Below the pieces are notes generated by a model, which searched no databases, was not told where the DNA came from, and worked only from the letters and a program-made list of their open reading frames with translations. DNA of 64,000 bases, taken from positions 1 through 64,000 of the forward strand of contig WHVA01000468.1 of the NCBI GenBank assembly GCA_015179125.1. Reading direction: 5' to 3'. The position numbers were made by a program, and so were the translations under genes. Below, one piece after another: positions 31,157 through 44,740 of the stretch. Source of the stretch: Gautieria morchelliformis (Eukaryota; Basidiomycota; Agaricomycetes; Gomphales; Gomphaceae). The first letter of the stretch is position 1, and each line of letters begins with the position of its first letter.

Positions 31157-34100
31157 TCATTCCATAGGGTCGTCTTCTGGTTCTGCCGTTACAGGATCTT
31201 CTGCCCAGAGCTCCATAAACTGAAGAACCAGAGCATTAGAGGTCCCGTCCCTAACTAAAATAAATATGAAAGACTCCACCTTTGTTTGCTGCACGAGGGC
31301 TTCCTCCTCGGTCCTAAGTGGTTGTGTCGCATAAAGCATGCGGTCCCAAACAAGGGGCACCTCCCGCCGTTTTGTGGCAGGCTTGTCGCCGAGCGCGCTT
31401 TTCTTTCCGGGAACCCATTTGGAGCATTTACTGCGGAGATACATCGTCAAGTAAATGCAAATTTAAGCCATAGCGCATGACTCACTCCTCAGTTAGCCCA
31501 TATAGCGACTTCAGATGTGATTTAAGGAGTAGGATAATGCTAACAGCCACGGAACATCGTGCTAGGTTCATGACGTCGACCTGATATGCAGCCGGCTTTA
31601 TATCTAACAATGGCAATCAATTCCGCACCCTGCTGCTCGCATGTGGTATAGGCACAGTGCATACCTTGCCACTGACCATCGTTTGAAATTTGTGTGGGAG
31701 CACTATGACTAGTTGCTGAGCCGAGGTTATCCTGTAATCAGGTTCAGCTATGTCACTACAATAGTGCTGCTTTTGTCACCTCATTTGTAGTTGCACCCGG
31801 AACCTCACGGGCCTGGTCACGGAGCGTAGTCGGTGAAATCGTCTCCACGAGTGCCATCCCCACCACTGATAGTACAGAGGTCAGATGCCGAATCACAGTG
31901 AGAGTCTCCTCTTGCGTCTTGTAATCAAAGGCTGAGACGTTCTCTGCCATATATCGCACAAAGTCGACGTCATCCTGGTAACAATCAATATCTTCATATT
32001 TTGGAAGTAATGGGAATTGACCTACCTGCGTGGAAGAGAGATTTGTGGAGTCAATGTCGAATGCCTTGGTGATAGTCTTCAAGAAGTCTTGACGGGATGC
32101 ACGCTTTTCTCGAACAAGAGTATACCAACGATGGAGGAGGGCTGTTGGTGTGGGATTCAGTCGATACCCTGTCGAACAGTCGTAAGCCATCGGAGTAACG
32201 ATGAACTGCACCTTACTTACCGCGCACAATGCCAGCCGTAACTTTGCGCTGGTAAACGAAAGAAGCGCGTGCGCATTCGAGATGGCGGCTATTCATGAGT
32301 GAATGATGCTTGTTATACAGGATAGTGTGCAAGGCACCAGTTCTGTTGCTGAGGTTGGGGTTCGGGCTAGTTTCTAGCGCTATGATCACGGGTAAACACT
32401 AGGCATGATCAGCATCGATTGCATGCATCGTCGATAAACGCATTACCTGCAAGGGATGAGCAAGACCTTGCTTGACAGTAAACCCGAGAATGTCTACAGC
32501 GGCCGCCTGCATTTGAACGTTTCGTGTCATAGCAGCCTCTAAGATTTGGGGGAGGTAGCGCTGAACAATGGCTGAACTAACACTGAATACGAAAGCCGTT
32601 AACCAGACTGAACACTTCAGGGTGAAGAAGTCTTACCCCGAATCGGCAAAACCGTCGGTGTTCCCAACCAGTTCCTCCATGTTGACTTTTGTATGTGCGT
32701 TCTTCGTCTTGTGAGAGGCTACACGATATTCAGCCTAAAGTACTCGGCTTCTACAATTGCCTGACCTTTCTCCTGAGCGGATTGCTTCGTAGATTCCGTG
32801 ATCAAGAAATCCTGCATAATTTTGAGTAACCGTCCTCGGGCCTCTTCATCAGGCGTGGTAAAGATTGCATCCATGATAGTTGCAGAGCTCTCAAGTGTCA
32901 TGAGAGTTGGGTACGCGCGAAACAGGAAGCCTGCCGGGCCAAAATAAGTTCTGCGCGATGAGACGACCGGATTATGTCTATTCACCTAGGCAATCTAACA
33001 AACGAGCGCGAATCATAGGGTCACCGAATTTTTCGTACATTTGAAGCATAACACCATAGATATGCTCGGTTAACGAGCCCTAATATAAACTCAGCTATTG
33101 TTTGCGATTCAGCGATAGTCTCAAAACGCATACCTGGGAGACATAAACCAGTTCCGATGCAGATGCTACCAGTAAAAGAGTTTAGTGCGTAGCTATCGGT
33201 ATGAGTTTCAAGGCGGAGCTTACCGACGTTCTCGACTCGCAACTTATCAAAATCGCAATGTTCACACAGCAGGGACGCAATGAATACCTGCAGATTTAGC
33301 TTTTTCTTAGTGTTGACATCCAGAACTTGGCTTATTGGTCGCGCTAAGTGTTCTCGAAGGCGTGCTGAAAGACGTTAGAGTAAATAACAAACAAGCGTAT
33401 GACAACTCGTACCATTGCAGGACTTCAACAAGGCTATCAATAGATGGAAATCATGCGTGAGGTGACGAACAACGCTACAAATGCAAGCGACAACCTCCTG
33501 TAATGTCTGAGACAGAAGGTGAGCCGTGATTGAATAATATTAGCCAAGAACCAGTGCTCACTGCGACCCAATTTGGACCAGTAGGTTTCATTAGCATCTG
33601 CTGCAAGACAGACTGCAGCTCATGAGCAAATTTGGAAGCCGTTTTGGACATTCCGGGGGTAGCGACTCGAAAAATCTTTAGTAGATAATCAGACGTGATT
33701 TGTTCTTCAGCCTAACATATAGCTAAAGGGTCAATAAATGGCTAGAGGACAACGGTTAAACATAAGCTAACCGTCGTGGCATTCTTGAGGTAGGGTAGAA
33801 GAGTGGTGGCTTGCTGAGTTGAGATTATTGGAGGATGCGCGGATGCAAACAAGTAAATTGTTTTGATGCAGTTGACAACCGTGAATCCAGGTAGTTCTTG
33901 TGCGTCTACGAGGCAGTCTATGAGTGTATTTCCTATTTCTGCATAGCGATCATGAATGGCTCGTGAGTCTTTGCCATCTTTGTCTATTATTACCTGCATC
34001 GGAACGTCAGAAAAACGAGATATTTCGTCAACCGACAGTGAAGTGTATCGAACTTTATGAAGTAACTCTTCCAAGGGAGATTGTCGATCCCGAAACTGCG

Positions 34101-37100
34101 AGGAAACGCCCATGATGACCGATACCTTGCCTATAAGCTGGCTTTTCTCGTTCAACGGGCTTGAAACAGACCGGCCGTTTGCTTTAGGGTTTACATCCTG
34201 CAGATGGGACTCGCCAAACCATATGTCTTCTATAGTCTTTATGGCGAGGTCCTTCCATTGAAACTTGATGAGTTGCATTTGGCAAAAAATCTCTCTACAC
34301 ACCTTAACAGTATCGTCTTCATCATTCATGCGGAGTACAAGTTTTATGCATATATCGACACGTCGCTCGTTTTGACTTGAAACGCTGTAGAAAGTTCGGA
34401 GCAGCTTGATTACACGCTTGCGAACTGCCAATCCCGTGTCCTAATTGACACAGCCGTTATTGTCAAACACTGATAGAGACCATTCAGCAACCTACGGCGA
34501 TTCGTTCGGAAATCTGATCGTAATAGTCACCAGCGACCTCGGGAAGAGAGACGACATATTTGCCAATCAGCTCCACAGCTGCATCTCTGACCTGGGGGGA
34601 GCTGTCTAGTAGATGTGTCTCAATGGCTTTCTGCACGTTAACCTGGAGGAAGAAACTCCCCTGAATTACGGTGGAAACACGGGATGGACGCTAGTACTTA
34701 CATTCCGCAGAATGCCTGGGTCGGCAGTGACAATCTGGCCCAAAGCGCGCAGAGCCTTTGTTCGCATAAACACAGCGGTGGCATCCAACGAGACAAGGAT
34801 CACATTCAAGATAGCATCGAACGCATTGCTAAGACTCTGAGTAGTCCCAAGTCTTTCGGCAAGAAGGTCGACTCGTGCAGCATCTTCCTCCGATCTGAAA
34901 TTACGCTGAGGACGTAATAATTAAAAACTGGAATGTCAAGCCTACCCAATATCGAACACGTCATGCGCCGCCTCCTGCCACACGTTGCGCAAGGCGGACT
35001 TGACACCTTCGGCAATTTTCCGAAACGCCTGGTGGTCGGAACTTTCCCCTTCTTTCTCCATTCTTTGAAGGATTGTATTACAGTGTGTGAGGGCACTTGT
35101 GAGCTCATGTCCCCAACCAACAGCAGCCAATTCTCTGGCACTCTGAGAATGGGTGAGCAGTGAGTAATACGTTGGTTATAAAGTGCGTCCTCACATCACA
35201 GGCATGATCTTCGGATGACCGCTTCGCCAGATGATTCGATATATCTTGGTGGATAGATATTAGTCGATTCAGTTGTGTCTGGTCAGCCTTGGCGATGACC
35301 TAATAAATAACAGGTCAAGAATAACCGTCACTAAGAAATTGATGAGGGAGAGAAGGCCTACCTCTTCCAGGCTTTTCAAGCCGCCGTCACTGTCGGCAAT
35401 GTTTCTGAACTTGAGGCTACTTGTTGTCAACCGAGCGGCGATAACACCGAGGTGATCCAACGCAACCGTTTTCGCGGCGTTGTTGTCGGTGCTGTTGTTC
35501 ACCTTATCGGAAAGCGAAGACACCTTGAATGATATGGTGAGTTATCCATGCGCCTCGAGGTTCAAGGAGACTTACCATGAACCTACATATGATGCGTAAG
35601 AGGAGTGCAGCGGCCGGCCACTCAGGCCAATATAGAACGGTAAGAAGGTCTGAAATAAGGTTATCGAAAATTGCGCGGTATTCGGCTTCGTTTGAGCTCT
35701 TGGTCGCTTTGCCTTTCCCGGACCTATGTACGGTTGTTCAATGGCAATATAGCCTCCGACACGGCGAAACATACCGTTGAGTTAGAAATAGCACGATGGT
35801 CCTAGCTGCTTTATAGGCGGAGTCCAGACCCGCCGCGTAAAGCTGAATTTCCTGTGCAGCAGAGAAAGGTCACTCCATGACGATGGGGTTCCATGGCAAA
35901 CGTACCTCATGATCACGATCGGATAAAAATGCCTCGGATGATCCATCCATTTGGCTTTCATGTCGCATGACGAAAGACTGCTGTCGATTGACCGCCAGGC
36001 GCTTGGCTTTTAGGCGTACATCGTGGGCTGATGTCTGAACCAGCTGAAACAATAACGCTGAAACAGTGTGGATAGTACGGCCATCACGCAGGCTAAAATT
36101 GGAGAAAAGATAAATCAAATTAGAAGCATATGAAGAAACCCGTGGAACAAGATACCGAAACTGGCCACTCTTCTGCTTCAAATCTGGCAATTTGATTAAA
36201 GATGTTAGTATTTCTTCTATGATCCAAGAGCGCTGGTCCTCATGGTTCGCGAAAATCTGACAGGTATGGTTTAATACCCCAGCTTCCGAGGATTATCGAG
36301 GACCCGGCAATACGCACGCTTCGAATAAGACTCAACGCCTCTAATCGTAATGCACGCATAGCTCCCTTTCCGCCAAGAGAACCCAGCACAAGATTATTGC
36401 CACTGTCCTTTTTCCCTTTGCCATCCACGCCCATTTCTACGACAAAAAAGGGTCCAATGGCGATGTAAACTGCTTGTATGACAATCGCATCTGACATGGC
36501 AACTTCCGAACCAACAAGGGCGTTGATACGAGGGAGGACAGCCGTTAGTGCCTGGAAAGTTTCTCCAATCTCGCGCCTATATATTTGAGAGGAGTAGTCT
36601 GCGGACTTGACGACATGCATTAATATGGGCGTCGCATGACCGTGAATGTCGCCGGTGGCTTCCACATATGGGTATATAACTTTGGTGAGCTGGTTTTTGA
36701 TTGTAGCGAAGCAAGCAGTAATAAGCTCTTCGGAGTACAGCTACAGACAAGTGAGTCGCAAGGCCGCAACTTTTGGCAGTGGTCAACACACCTGCTTTGG
36801 CAACTTGTCTGCCGCTAAAAGCGCGATGCAGCAATCTGCCGCGAGCACACTCTCCTTGACGGCTTCAAGCAGCTTTTCTAACTTTTGAAAGTCCTGCTCT
36901 GTCAGCGTTCCGTCTTGACCTTCATCCATGGCGTCTCCGCCCTCTATTCGCTCCTCGGCTAGTGGAGTCCTCGACTTGGACCTCGCCCTTCCACTGGCGT
37001 CAGTGCCATCCCATTCTCTCTCGGGTTCTTTTCCTTTAGCCTTCGCACTCTTACCCGCCTTGCCTTTCTTAGCTCCGGTAGTCTTCCCAGAGGCTTTTGC

Positions 37101-38800
37101 TGGGCTTCCCTTCCTCTCCGTGGCACCAAACGGATCAACATCTTCTCCGACCTTGACGCTTCTTTCAAGGATTTTCAACAGCCTACTTAGCACCGACATT
37201 TCCATCTCTGAAAGTGTCCCACTCCCTGGTTTACGGGGCGAATCACGTGCGAGTCGCATGCGTTTCCGAGGCCTGGCAATCTGGGATGTCAGCTTGGTCA
37301 GTTTCCGAATAATGCCTTCAGCGAGGAGTGGACAGGTCGCGTCGACAGTATGTGGAGAGAACCAATCCTTTGGGAGTGTGCTTAGTTCTGCATCCGGCTG
37401 AATAGAGTCCTCCGCTTCGAAGACATCTTCGATAAATGCGGTTAATTTCTCAAGAGGAACTAGTGGATCAATCACATATAAGCTGAGCGGAGAAAAAGGG
37501 AACATGAGGCTGAATGCATCATACCTCTCTCGTCCCGGTCTCCCGTCCTCTTCCCTGTGCTCTTGGAGCCAGATTTAAGCCCTTTGTGATCATCCTCCCA
37601 CTCACTCTCTGGTGGAGGACTGAAGCCTCCCAAATCATCTTCAGTTCTTGTAGAAGGATGAGACTTGAACTTGGTTGACCTCCCAGCGGTACTTGGGGTC
37701 GACCAACCCCTGGGCGGGTGAGGGAGTTCAACGAAAACGGACAGGCGTTTGTTGGGCTGTGAGCCCGAGCTAGTAGTGGTTCTGCTAGGTGACGACGTCT
37801 GCGAAGTGCCCGAACGTTGACGCAGGACGCCGGACTTCTCGGAGGGATGGATGCGCTTTAGTGTCGGAGAAGTGAGTTCGTCCGGCTTGCGTTTGCGCGG
37901 TGTGGTAAAACCTTCTCCGCTTCCCGCGAGGGGATCTGGACTAGACACGGGTGGCTCTGGAACAGAGGCGGGTCTGTCCTTGACAGGTGTCCTGATGTCC
38001 GATACGAATTGCTGAGTGTGTGACAAAGACGGCGGCGCGCTTGGAGCGCTCTGTGGCGCGACAATCTCATTTGATGTTTCGGCGATGAACGTGTCAAAGA
38101 ACTGGGCTGACTCCTGAGGTCGATACTGCGGCTGGGCTGGAGTAACAGCGGAACTGGTCGAAGGTTTCTGGGGGTCACCGAGGGCGAGCGCGAGGGAAGA
38201 CGAGGAAGACATGAATGGTAGAGTCCTCTGCATCACGGCGGCGGCGAATGGCGGAGTTCCGTAAGACGCAGGGATCCATTGCTGGTCATGAACTGGAGGA
38301 TAATGTCTTCAAATCGCGTCAACACAAGTGCATATACAAGTAATAAACGGGTCAATACCCAGCAGACTCGGGTACCAGCAGCCTCACAGCATCATCGCGT
38401 GACTCCTCCCAGTATTGCCTTCGGGGACCAGGCGGCGGGAAGGATGGCGCAGCGAGCTCAGCATACTCGGTATAAGGTGGCGGATTACCTTGATGGTGCG
38501 AGTAGTACTGGGGCTGGATGTAGGAAGGAATGGGCGCGGTCATGGTGAAATTATCAAGGTGTCTCGTTACTGTAACACCAAGGTGAGTGAATATATAAAC
38601 ACATGAACAAAAAGCAAGTACTTACCGTGGGATGAGGCAGGTGTTGCCGAGGCAAAGGGGTACGAGCTCAACACCCTCTGTGCCTCTTGAAATTCGGACA
38701 GCGGATTGGAGTGGGAGGTCGAGCTCGACGCGCCCTGTGTCGGGGAACTCTGATCTGCGTATGCATTGGCCTGCTGCTCATACCACGACCTACTGTCCAT
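31157..38800 (-). CDS. SCC2: Cohesin loader SCC2 / NIPBL / Mis4
   Basis: This intron-rich gene reads from ATG 38800 to a stop at 31157, with some 20 introns and roughly 2,000 residues. The N-terminus (38800-37500) is disordered and Ser/Pro-rich, with basic clusters such as [10 protein letters not shown]. An early intron begins after [14 protein letters not shown]. The rest is HEAT-repeat protein. Scc2-type landmarks are [12 protein letters not shown] (about 36650-36690), [13 protein letters not shown] (about 34390-34425), [16 protein letters not shown] (about 32900-32940) and a C-terminal part with [14 protein letters not shown] and [15 protein letters not shown] (31900-32140). In the nucleus Scc2 with Scc4 loads cohesin on DNA and stimulates its ATPase. 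Individual exon borders were not all resolved. The family call is firm; the exact length is not. Confidence 0.85.
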
Positions 38801-39807
38801 GAAGAAGTACTGTTGAACACGGTACACATTCACATTTGAAGGTCCGACGACGTGGGCTCTCCGCTCACCCGCTTGTTGTCCTTCGCGGTAGACGCTCTTG
38901 AACAGCACAATAAACCTACATTACCCGGTCACTTTTCGCTGGAACTGGGTGACGATACTGTGTTTCTGCAGCTTCTGTGTGACAATAAGTCATACTCTGC
39001 GCGCTGTTTTGATCAGACGGGAATATTACGTGGATCCGACTGTCCGAGAGCTGATTTGGTGCTTTAGTCCGGGTCCGTGCATCTGCTGCGTGGGGATGTA
39101 TCTCGCAACCCTCTATCGGTTCCCTGCTATTAACTCTCCTGCTCGATGGCTACGTGCCAACGTCGTTCTTGGGTCCACGCGTAGCCCGTGTACATGGGGC
39201 ATTACTATTGGGTCAAACACTTGCTGGACACGCGCTCACGTTGCCGACGGGACGCAGTTTCCTCTGTCCAACGTGATGGGCAATTAATCGCCGGACAATT
39301 GTCCCAATATATTTCAGACTATCGCTTCAGATCTGTTTCAGGACCCTGCCTGCTCAAGCTCAAGATTTATCCACTTCGGTAGACACTGGATTCCTACTAG
39401 TATCGCGAAACCTCCAGTAAAGTGACACCCATTGACACCAGTGTGACGTTGCGCTCAGTGCTCGCCGGCCCCCAAGAGCGCCGTGGAGGTCGTTTACACT
39501 CGGTATTGTCATATTGAAACTATGAAGGAGCGATTAGTCTCATGTTAGCTTAGAGCCTGTAATATATCCTTAAAACCTTCCAAAGTATTGCATTGAATAT
39601 CTAGTCTTATTTTTGCCAATTTTGAGGAGTTTCCGTGACGGCAATATTTAGGGCCAAGTTGCCCAACCCTTATGTAATTGGACTGTTGATTGTTTTCTGA
39701 TGTGTAAGTTCTTATAAACTTGTTTTATTTTCTTCAGTAATAATGCGAATCAGGGTCATAATCATAAAAAATGCTGAAATGACACCGTTCCCTCTGCACA
39801 CGCTCCT
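38801..39807. other. Intergenic: SCC2 promoter and MFS 3' end
   Basis: No gene is recognised. Plus-strand open frames at 38898-39287 have no splice or domain support. The stretch 39500-39740 is AT-rich. SCC2 transcription would start just above 38800. Confidence 0.5.
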
Positions 39808-42429
39808 TCACAGCACATACCGGAAATCTGGAGCACGGTCGCCCAATTCTCTCAGCTCCTGTGGAGTATACCCGTACTTTCCCTTCGACCCTTCAACGGC
39901 TTTCTCAGAATCTGCGGATAAGCTCGCCTCGTATGCGTCCCGCTGCTTATTGATCCGAGCATAGAGCAGGACGACCAACGGCGTGCATATGAGTCCGATG
40001 CCAATAAACATCAGCTCTATACCATCTGAGAACGGGAGTCAAGATATTTTCTGGTCAGTATGGACCGACATGCAGGTGGTGATGATGGGGACTCACGACC
40101 GAGGATAAATCGGGGGGAGTCGACCGTGCGGAATACGTTAGATGAAATAGCGCCTGAGAAATTCCCTATTCCGATGTGGATCGCCATACCAACTCCACGC
40201 TTGTACTGCCCAGAGAGGTTGTTGCCCAGCCTGAAAAATACGCATGGATATAGGCACACAGACTTCTGGTGCCACTGCACTCACCAGGCGACTACCCCAG
40301 GGAAGCTTGCATAACTTCCAGCAACACAGAAGAAAGTACCAAAGTACTTTACTCCCCTAGGCGCGTTCGATATCTGAATCGAGAATCCGATAAGTAGCAT
40401 GACCAGGCCGGTAAGAATGAATGGGTGGCGTTTCTTCATCTTGTCAGAGTAGTAGCCCCAAAGCAAGGTGACGAAGGCTAACCACGGATGAGTCACAAGC
40501 TTGGTGGAATACGGAATGGGCTTACTCGCAAAGACGTATGGCGGCACCGTCAAGAGCTGGGCTATGGGGGTCGAGAAACCGAACCCTGAGATGATTGTCC
40601 TGCAGCGAGGATTGAAAGGCGAATGAGGGGAGACAGCAATGACACTCACGGTAGGAACAAGGAGATTCCGTATACTTATTAATGGATTAGTCAATTATCT
40701 GTCAGTGGACTTTTCTGATAACAAGACTACATACGCGGCCCAACGACAGACATGTAGATTAATATGTGAAGGTAGATCTACCCGAATGTAGATCAACGTC
40801 GTTGGTCAATAATAATAGAGGATGGATATTACTGCAGAAACGAACCTGCCAATCCGAGAGAGCTGCCCAAATATCTTTCATAGAGAAATTCTCTTGTTCC
40901 CCAACGGATGAGTTGTCGTACTCTGAAGCACATTGCGAACAAGGTGGGCTTCAGTAGATAAGATTTTAACATGGAAATAAAAACACTCGCTCTTCTTCCA
41001 AATTATATATGCTCTTTCTTCAGGCGCAAGGAAAGTGGCCGTGGCTGGGAAGTCGACCAAAACTAAACGGAATATAATATGAGACGAGATTAAGATCGAT
41101 CGGACACCGTCGGCGTGTACGTACCAAACGCTGAGAGCACGCCGACAAGGACTGTCGCGAGACCCTCCAGAATCTGAGATTACTGTGAGTGCAGTTTCCA
41201 AAGAATATCTGATGCGAAACATACAAAAATCCAGCTCCATCCTTCGAGACTACCTACCCCTGACATGAAACCGATTCCGAAAGCCAGCAGTCCGGAAAAT
41301 GCACCTAAGGTGTATATCGCAGTCAGCATATGGGTCATAGTCAAAGACTCTCGAACCCACCGGCTAAGCTCGCCGCACCGAAGAATAGACCAATGCGATA
41401 CTGAAGCTCATGGCGCGGGTACCATAAAGTGAGGCTTGGCGGGCAATGGCGGAGGTGCAGACGTGACAAAGGTAGAGAAGTACTAGGATAAGCGAACGAC
41501 AAGAATAAATGTGAGCGAGGCGTACTAGTAAACCACGCCGGGGAAGAGCCCCGATTCCGCGACGCCAAGACAGACACGCACGCCAACAAGCTGAGGGTAC
41601 CTTGGGATATATTGAGTGTCTAAAATAGGCTCTCTGACTGACGGGTGGCATACGTCTTGACAAGCCCCATGAGGGTCATGACGGTTCCCCACACAATGGT
41701 GATGGCGGGTAACCATCTTCCCAAGAGGATTATATCGTGCTATATGCTACTGACGATGGAAACAAATATGATGCTCACCTTGATGGACGGAATTTCTTGA
41801 GTACGAGGCTGGCAATCAAGCCTGATGGTGAGCTTACAATGTGGGAATTCAGGACTACAAACGCACTTTGCTGGACATTCAAAAAGGCAGTAGGGCTAGT
41901 GATTGTTCAATCACAGAGAGGATATCGAGAAAAACGGGGTACTTACTATGAAAAACATGGTCTGCACAGCTACGTAAGACGCCGGATTGTCGTAACAGAT
42001 GGGTAAGACATACGAGAGCAATATTGTACTGATTTCCTACAAGTTTCAACTGTTCGGTCAGCCCCTCTATTTTTGCATTTCCGATGTTGCCTTGGGAGGG
42101 ATCAGTGGGCCAAGCCTGGTTTGTTAAAGAATGAAGCACCTCTGTCCATGAAGGAGAGGAGATACATCAAGCTCAGAATTGGCATCAGACTGTGCAGAGA
42201 CAAAGAGAGTCAAGATTGGGATTTGCACTAGAGACGAAGCAACCGACCGCAAGTCAAGCTTTCTGTACAAACGATGTTCCTCCTCCGCAGTGAGTTTAGG
42301 CGGGGGAGGCAATGCTGTGTCACCTCCGAAGTCCAAGAGACCGGTGTCTGGAGCATGTGGGACTTTGTCGAGCTGGGTGTCTGTGCTCGCGCGTTTGTCA
42401 ATGCTGGACCTTTGAATGTCAGTGGACAT
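39808..42429 (-). CDS. MFS transporter, anion:cation symporter (Dal5/TNA1-like)
   Basis: The gene reads from ATG 42429 (MSTDIQRSSIDKRASTD) to a stop at 39808, with about ten introns. After a cytosolic N-terminus, LDLR joins by splicing to LMPILSLMYLLSFMDRGNIG, the typical first transmembrane helix of this family. KIEGLTEQLKL and the GRVCLGVAESGLFPGVVYY segment (about 41520-41600) follow. Later helices include GLLAFGIGFMSGV, FGFSTPIAQLLTVPPYVFA, KRHPFILTGLVMLLIGFSI, FFCVAGSYASFPGVVAW and GVGMAIHIGIGNFSGAISS. The tail ends LGDRAPDFRYVL. The Dal5/Tna1 group imports organic anions such as allantoate or nicotinate with protons across the plasma membrane; the substrate here cannot be read. The 40766-41240 exons are small and only partly resolved. 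Confidence 0.85.
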
Positions 42430-43475
42430 GGCGAGAAACAAAGCGAGGTGTGGAGTAGCCGTGAGAACACAACCATACTTTGGACTGCTGATTAGTTGGA
42501 GCGCTTGCTATAGCAGGCGGACATGATTGAACTATGGGATGCTATATTTGGCAGCGGGTGCCTTACAAGAGATAAGATAAGCACGTGTCCGGTTAACTAA
42601 TGGATAATGGCCTCAAGGCTATTGGTTGACCCGCATCGCGAACAACGCGTGACAAGCCACCGCTGTGTACCAAGACATTGTCGGGTGCTGTCTTTGAGAA
42701 TAGGAGATGGTATACACATCACCGAGACCCAACCTGGACTCTATTATTAATACCTGCCGCCTCAACACGGTGATTCCAGCGCAACCGACTTGGATGGTCT
42801 GGTAACAAGTAAATGGCTATGATCAATGCTTCATTCCATAACTTCCGGTAGCAGAAACAGGCAATTGGATACCAGATGAAACCCCAGACATCCCAAAGTT
42901 CCGGCGTTGGAAGTTCTCGTAGACGACTCGTCAATAGTGCGTGATACCTATCGCACACCGCACTTAGCAGGTGAGGGCAATTTCACGACACCATTTAGAC
43001 TCACCGATGTTGTCAGTGTAGAGCCGGAGGTACTGCAGCGCAACATGGACGCTGAAGAACAAATTACCGAGAAAGAGTCTTAATAGCAGAGCATGCGAGT
43101 ACATAATTTAGATGCTGGGGAGGAAAGCCTTGCTAGGATACTAAGAAAATGTCGGGTCGATCGTAGCCAAAGCACACGCTGACAGTACCGTGAAGGGATG
43201 AGTAGCTGGCACCTATCAGTCTTACGAAGAGTGAGAACCAAGAAAGGCCCGATAAATTGTCGAGTCAGGAAGCGTGTTACAAGGCCAGAGAGCAACAGGA
43301 CAACAGAGATCTAACCAACCAGATACAAAAATACGAAAAGGGCCGATGAAATGGGAGCGGGGATTCGAGAGATGCAGAGATGATATGAACATTGGAAAGA
43401 AGGGGGATTCGGAGAACAGAGAAAGAGAGCCGAGATACAATACAGGAGGCAATTAGTACAGCTGCAGGAACGCGA
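42430..43475. other. Intergenic region, no gene seen
   Basis: No ORF with splice or domain support is seen. 42430-42600 probably holds the promoter of the MFS gene. The remainder shows nothing recognisable. Confidence 0.5.
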
Positions 43476-43990
43476 ACTTAGCCCTTGCACATAAATAAGT
43501 AGGATGATCCAACTCACGTTACACAGAAATGGTGAGCCTCAGTCCATCAGCGACCGCGGTTTACACGTGTTTTTTTGGCTGCGGCAAGCCGTTCGTACTT
43601 GTCGTTCGACACTTAGCCCTTGCACATTCAAGAAGTAGGATGACTCAACTCACGTTACACTTCTGTATAACGTGAGTTGAATCATCCTTCCATCAACGAC
43701 CGCGGTCTACGCTGGGGCAAGTCGTTCGTACTTGTCGTTCGACACTTAGCCCTTGCACATACAAGAAGTAGGATGAGTCAACTCACGGTACACAGAAATG
43801 ATGAGCTCAGTCTCAGCGACCGCAGTCTATGCGCTGGGGCAAGTCGTTCGTACTTGTCGTTCGACACTTAGCTCTTGCACATACAAAGTAGGATGATTCA
43901 ACTCACGTTACATAGAAATGATGGGCTCAGTCCATCAGCGATCAGAGACCGCGGTCTACGCGTGTTTACCGGCTGCAAATCGTTCGTACT
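43476..43990. repeat. Tandem array of 122-135 bp units
   Basis: Units start at ACTTAGC… at 43476, 43611, 43744 and 43866. Each holds CTTGCACAT, a GTAGGATGA-CAACTCACGTTACA block, a GCGACCGCRGTYTA block and CGTTCGTACTTGTCGTTCGAC. Spacings are 135, 133 and 122 bp. The second unit also contains a fold-back copy of AACTCACGTTA…TAACGTGAGTT. On the minus strand each CGTTCGTACTT block reads (S/N)DKYERLA…stop, matching SDKKYERFAAGKHA of the zinc-finger frame next door. Confidence 0.85.
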
Positions 43991-44740
43991 TCTTGTCAGA
44001 CTCCTTGACGATTTTGGCCTTCAGCTGTCGATTATCCAAGTGGTCCCGGCCCGAGTTGAGGTGGCCCCACTTGCAAGTGCCATGTTCCATATGGCGCTTT
44101 AGAGAACACTCTAAAGCGCCATATGGAACATGGCACTTGCAAGTGGGGCCACCTCGACTCGACTTCAAGTGTAAAACCACTTTCACACGCTACGACGCTC
44201 TAAAGCGCCATATGAGTTCCCGTTCGGACAAACTAAAAAATGCTCCTTGCCGCCAAAGACTTCCAAGTGCCAACGGGCCTCCTCCCGTGAGATTACACCG
44301 TCCTCGAGCCATTTCCACTCCTGCACGGCATGGATGGCCTTGTGACGTTTGAGATCCAAATGGCGACCGGACTCAAAGAGGCGCCTGCAGGTTTCACCTT
44401 TACGGTCGCCGTGCGCAAAGTAGTAAAAGCATGCCATCTGGCAATGGGGGCAGCCATCGACACGACAATCGCAAGGACCTTTCTGGTAGTCTTCGCCACG
44501 GTTAGTTTTTGGTCTAGGTGATGGCTTGGGCGGTTTAGGACCCGCAGGGCGACGAGGAGCCTTAGGCGGACGACGACTGGACGAGGGTTAGCGGTTGCGC
44601 GGCGTTGATTGGCGGCCGGGCGACGAGATGGTTGGAAATCACCAGACACATCATCATCGTCTTGGTCTCGGTCATCATCAGACACCGAGTCTGATGATGA
44701 CGAGACCAAGGGCACAGAGTAATAACCTCACTAAAAATCA
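43956..44740 (-). pseudogene. Rearranged C2H2 zinc-finger gene remnants
   Basis: On the minus strand an acidic stretch (SDDDRDQDDDD, about 44670) is followed, after a frame break in a GTC-repeat near 44580, by PCDCRVDGCPHCQMACFYY and CRRLFESGRHLDLKRHKAIH, a C2H2-like finger (about 44350-44480). It ends at 44183. A second minus frame (44186-43956) crosses the palindrome and reads CKCHVPYGALECSLKRHMEH. On the plus strand FKCKTTFTRYDALKRHM (about 44163-44216) is an excellent half finger. Finger-coding pieces on both strands plus a fold-back show a zinc-finger gene broken by inverted duplication. No start codon or intact frame was found. Confidence 0.5.
44052..44161. repeat. Large palindrome, 53-bp arms
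   Basis: Arms 44052-44104 and 44109-44161 pair over 53 bp with one mismatch around loop AACA. The inner end CTCTAAAGCGCCATATG recurs a third time at about 44198-44214. In one plus frame it encodes the end of a zinc-finger helix (TLKRHMEHGTCKWG), as does the third copy (DALKRHM). Confidence 0.93.

Noticed and set aside
38898-39287. 129-residue plus-strand ORF upstream of SCC2
   Set aside because: Cys-rich, no domain, no splice signals; it lies in the expected SCC2 promoter.
43476-43990. CRISPR-like array
   Set aside because: The genome is eukaryotic, units are 122-135 bp and similar throughout with no unique spacers; it is an ordinary tandem repeat.
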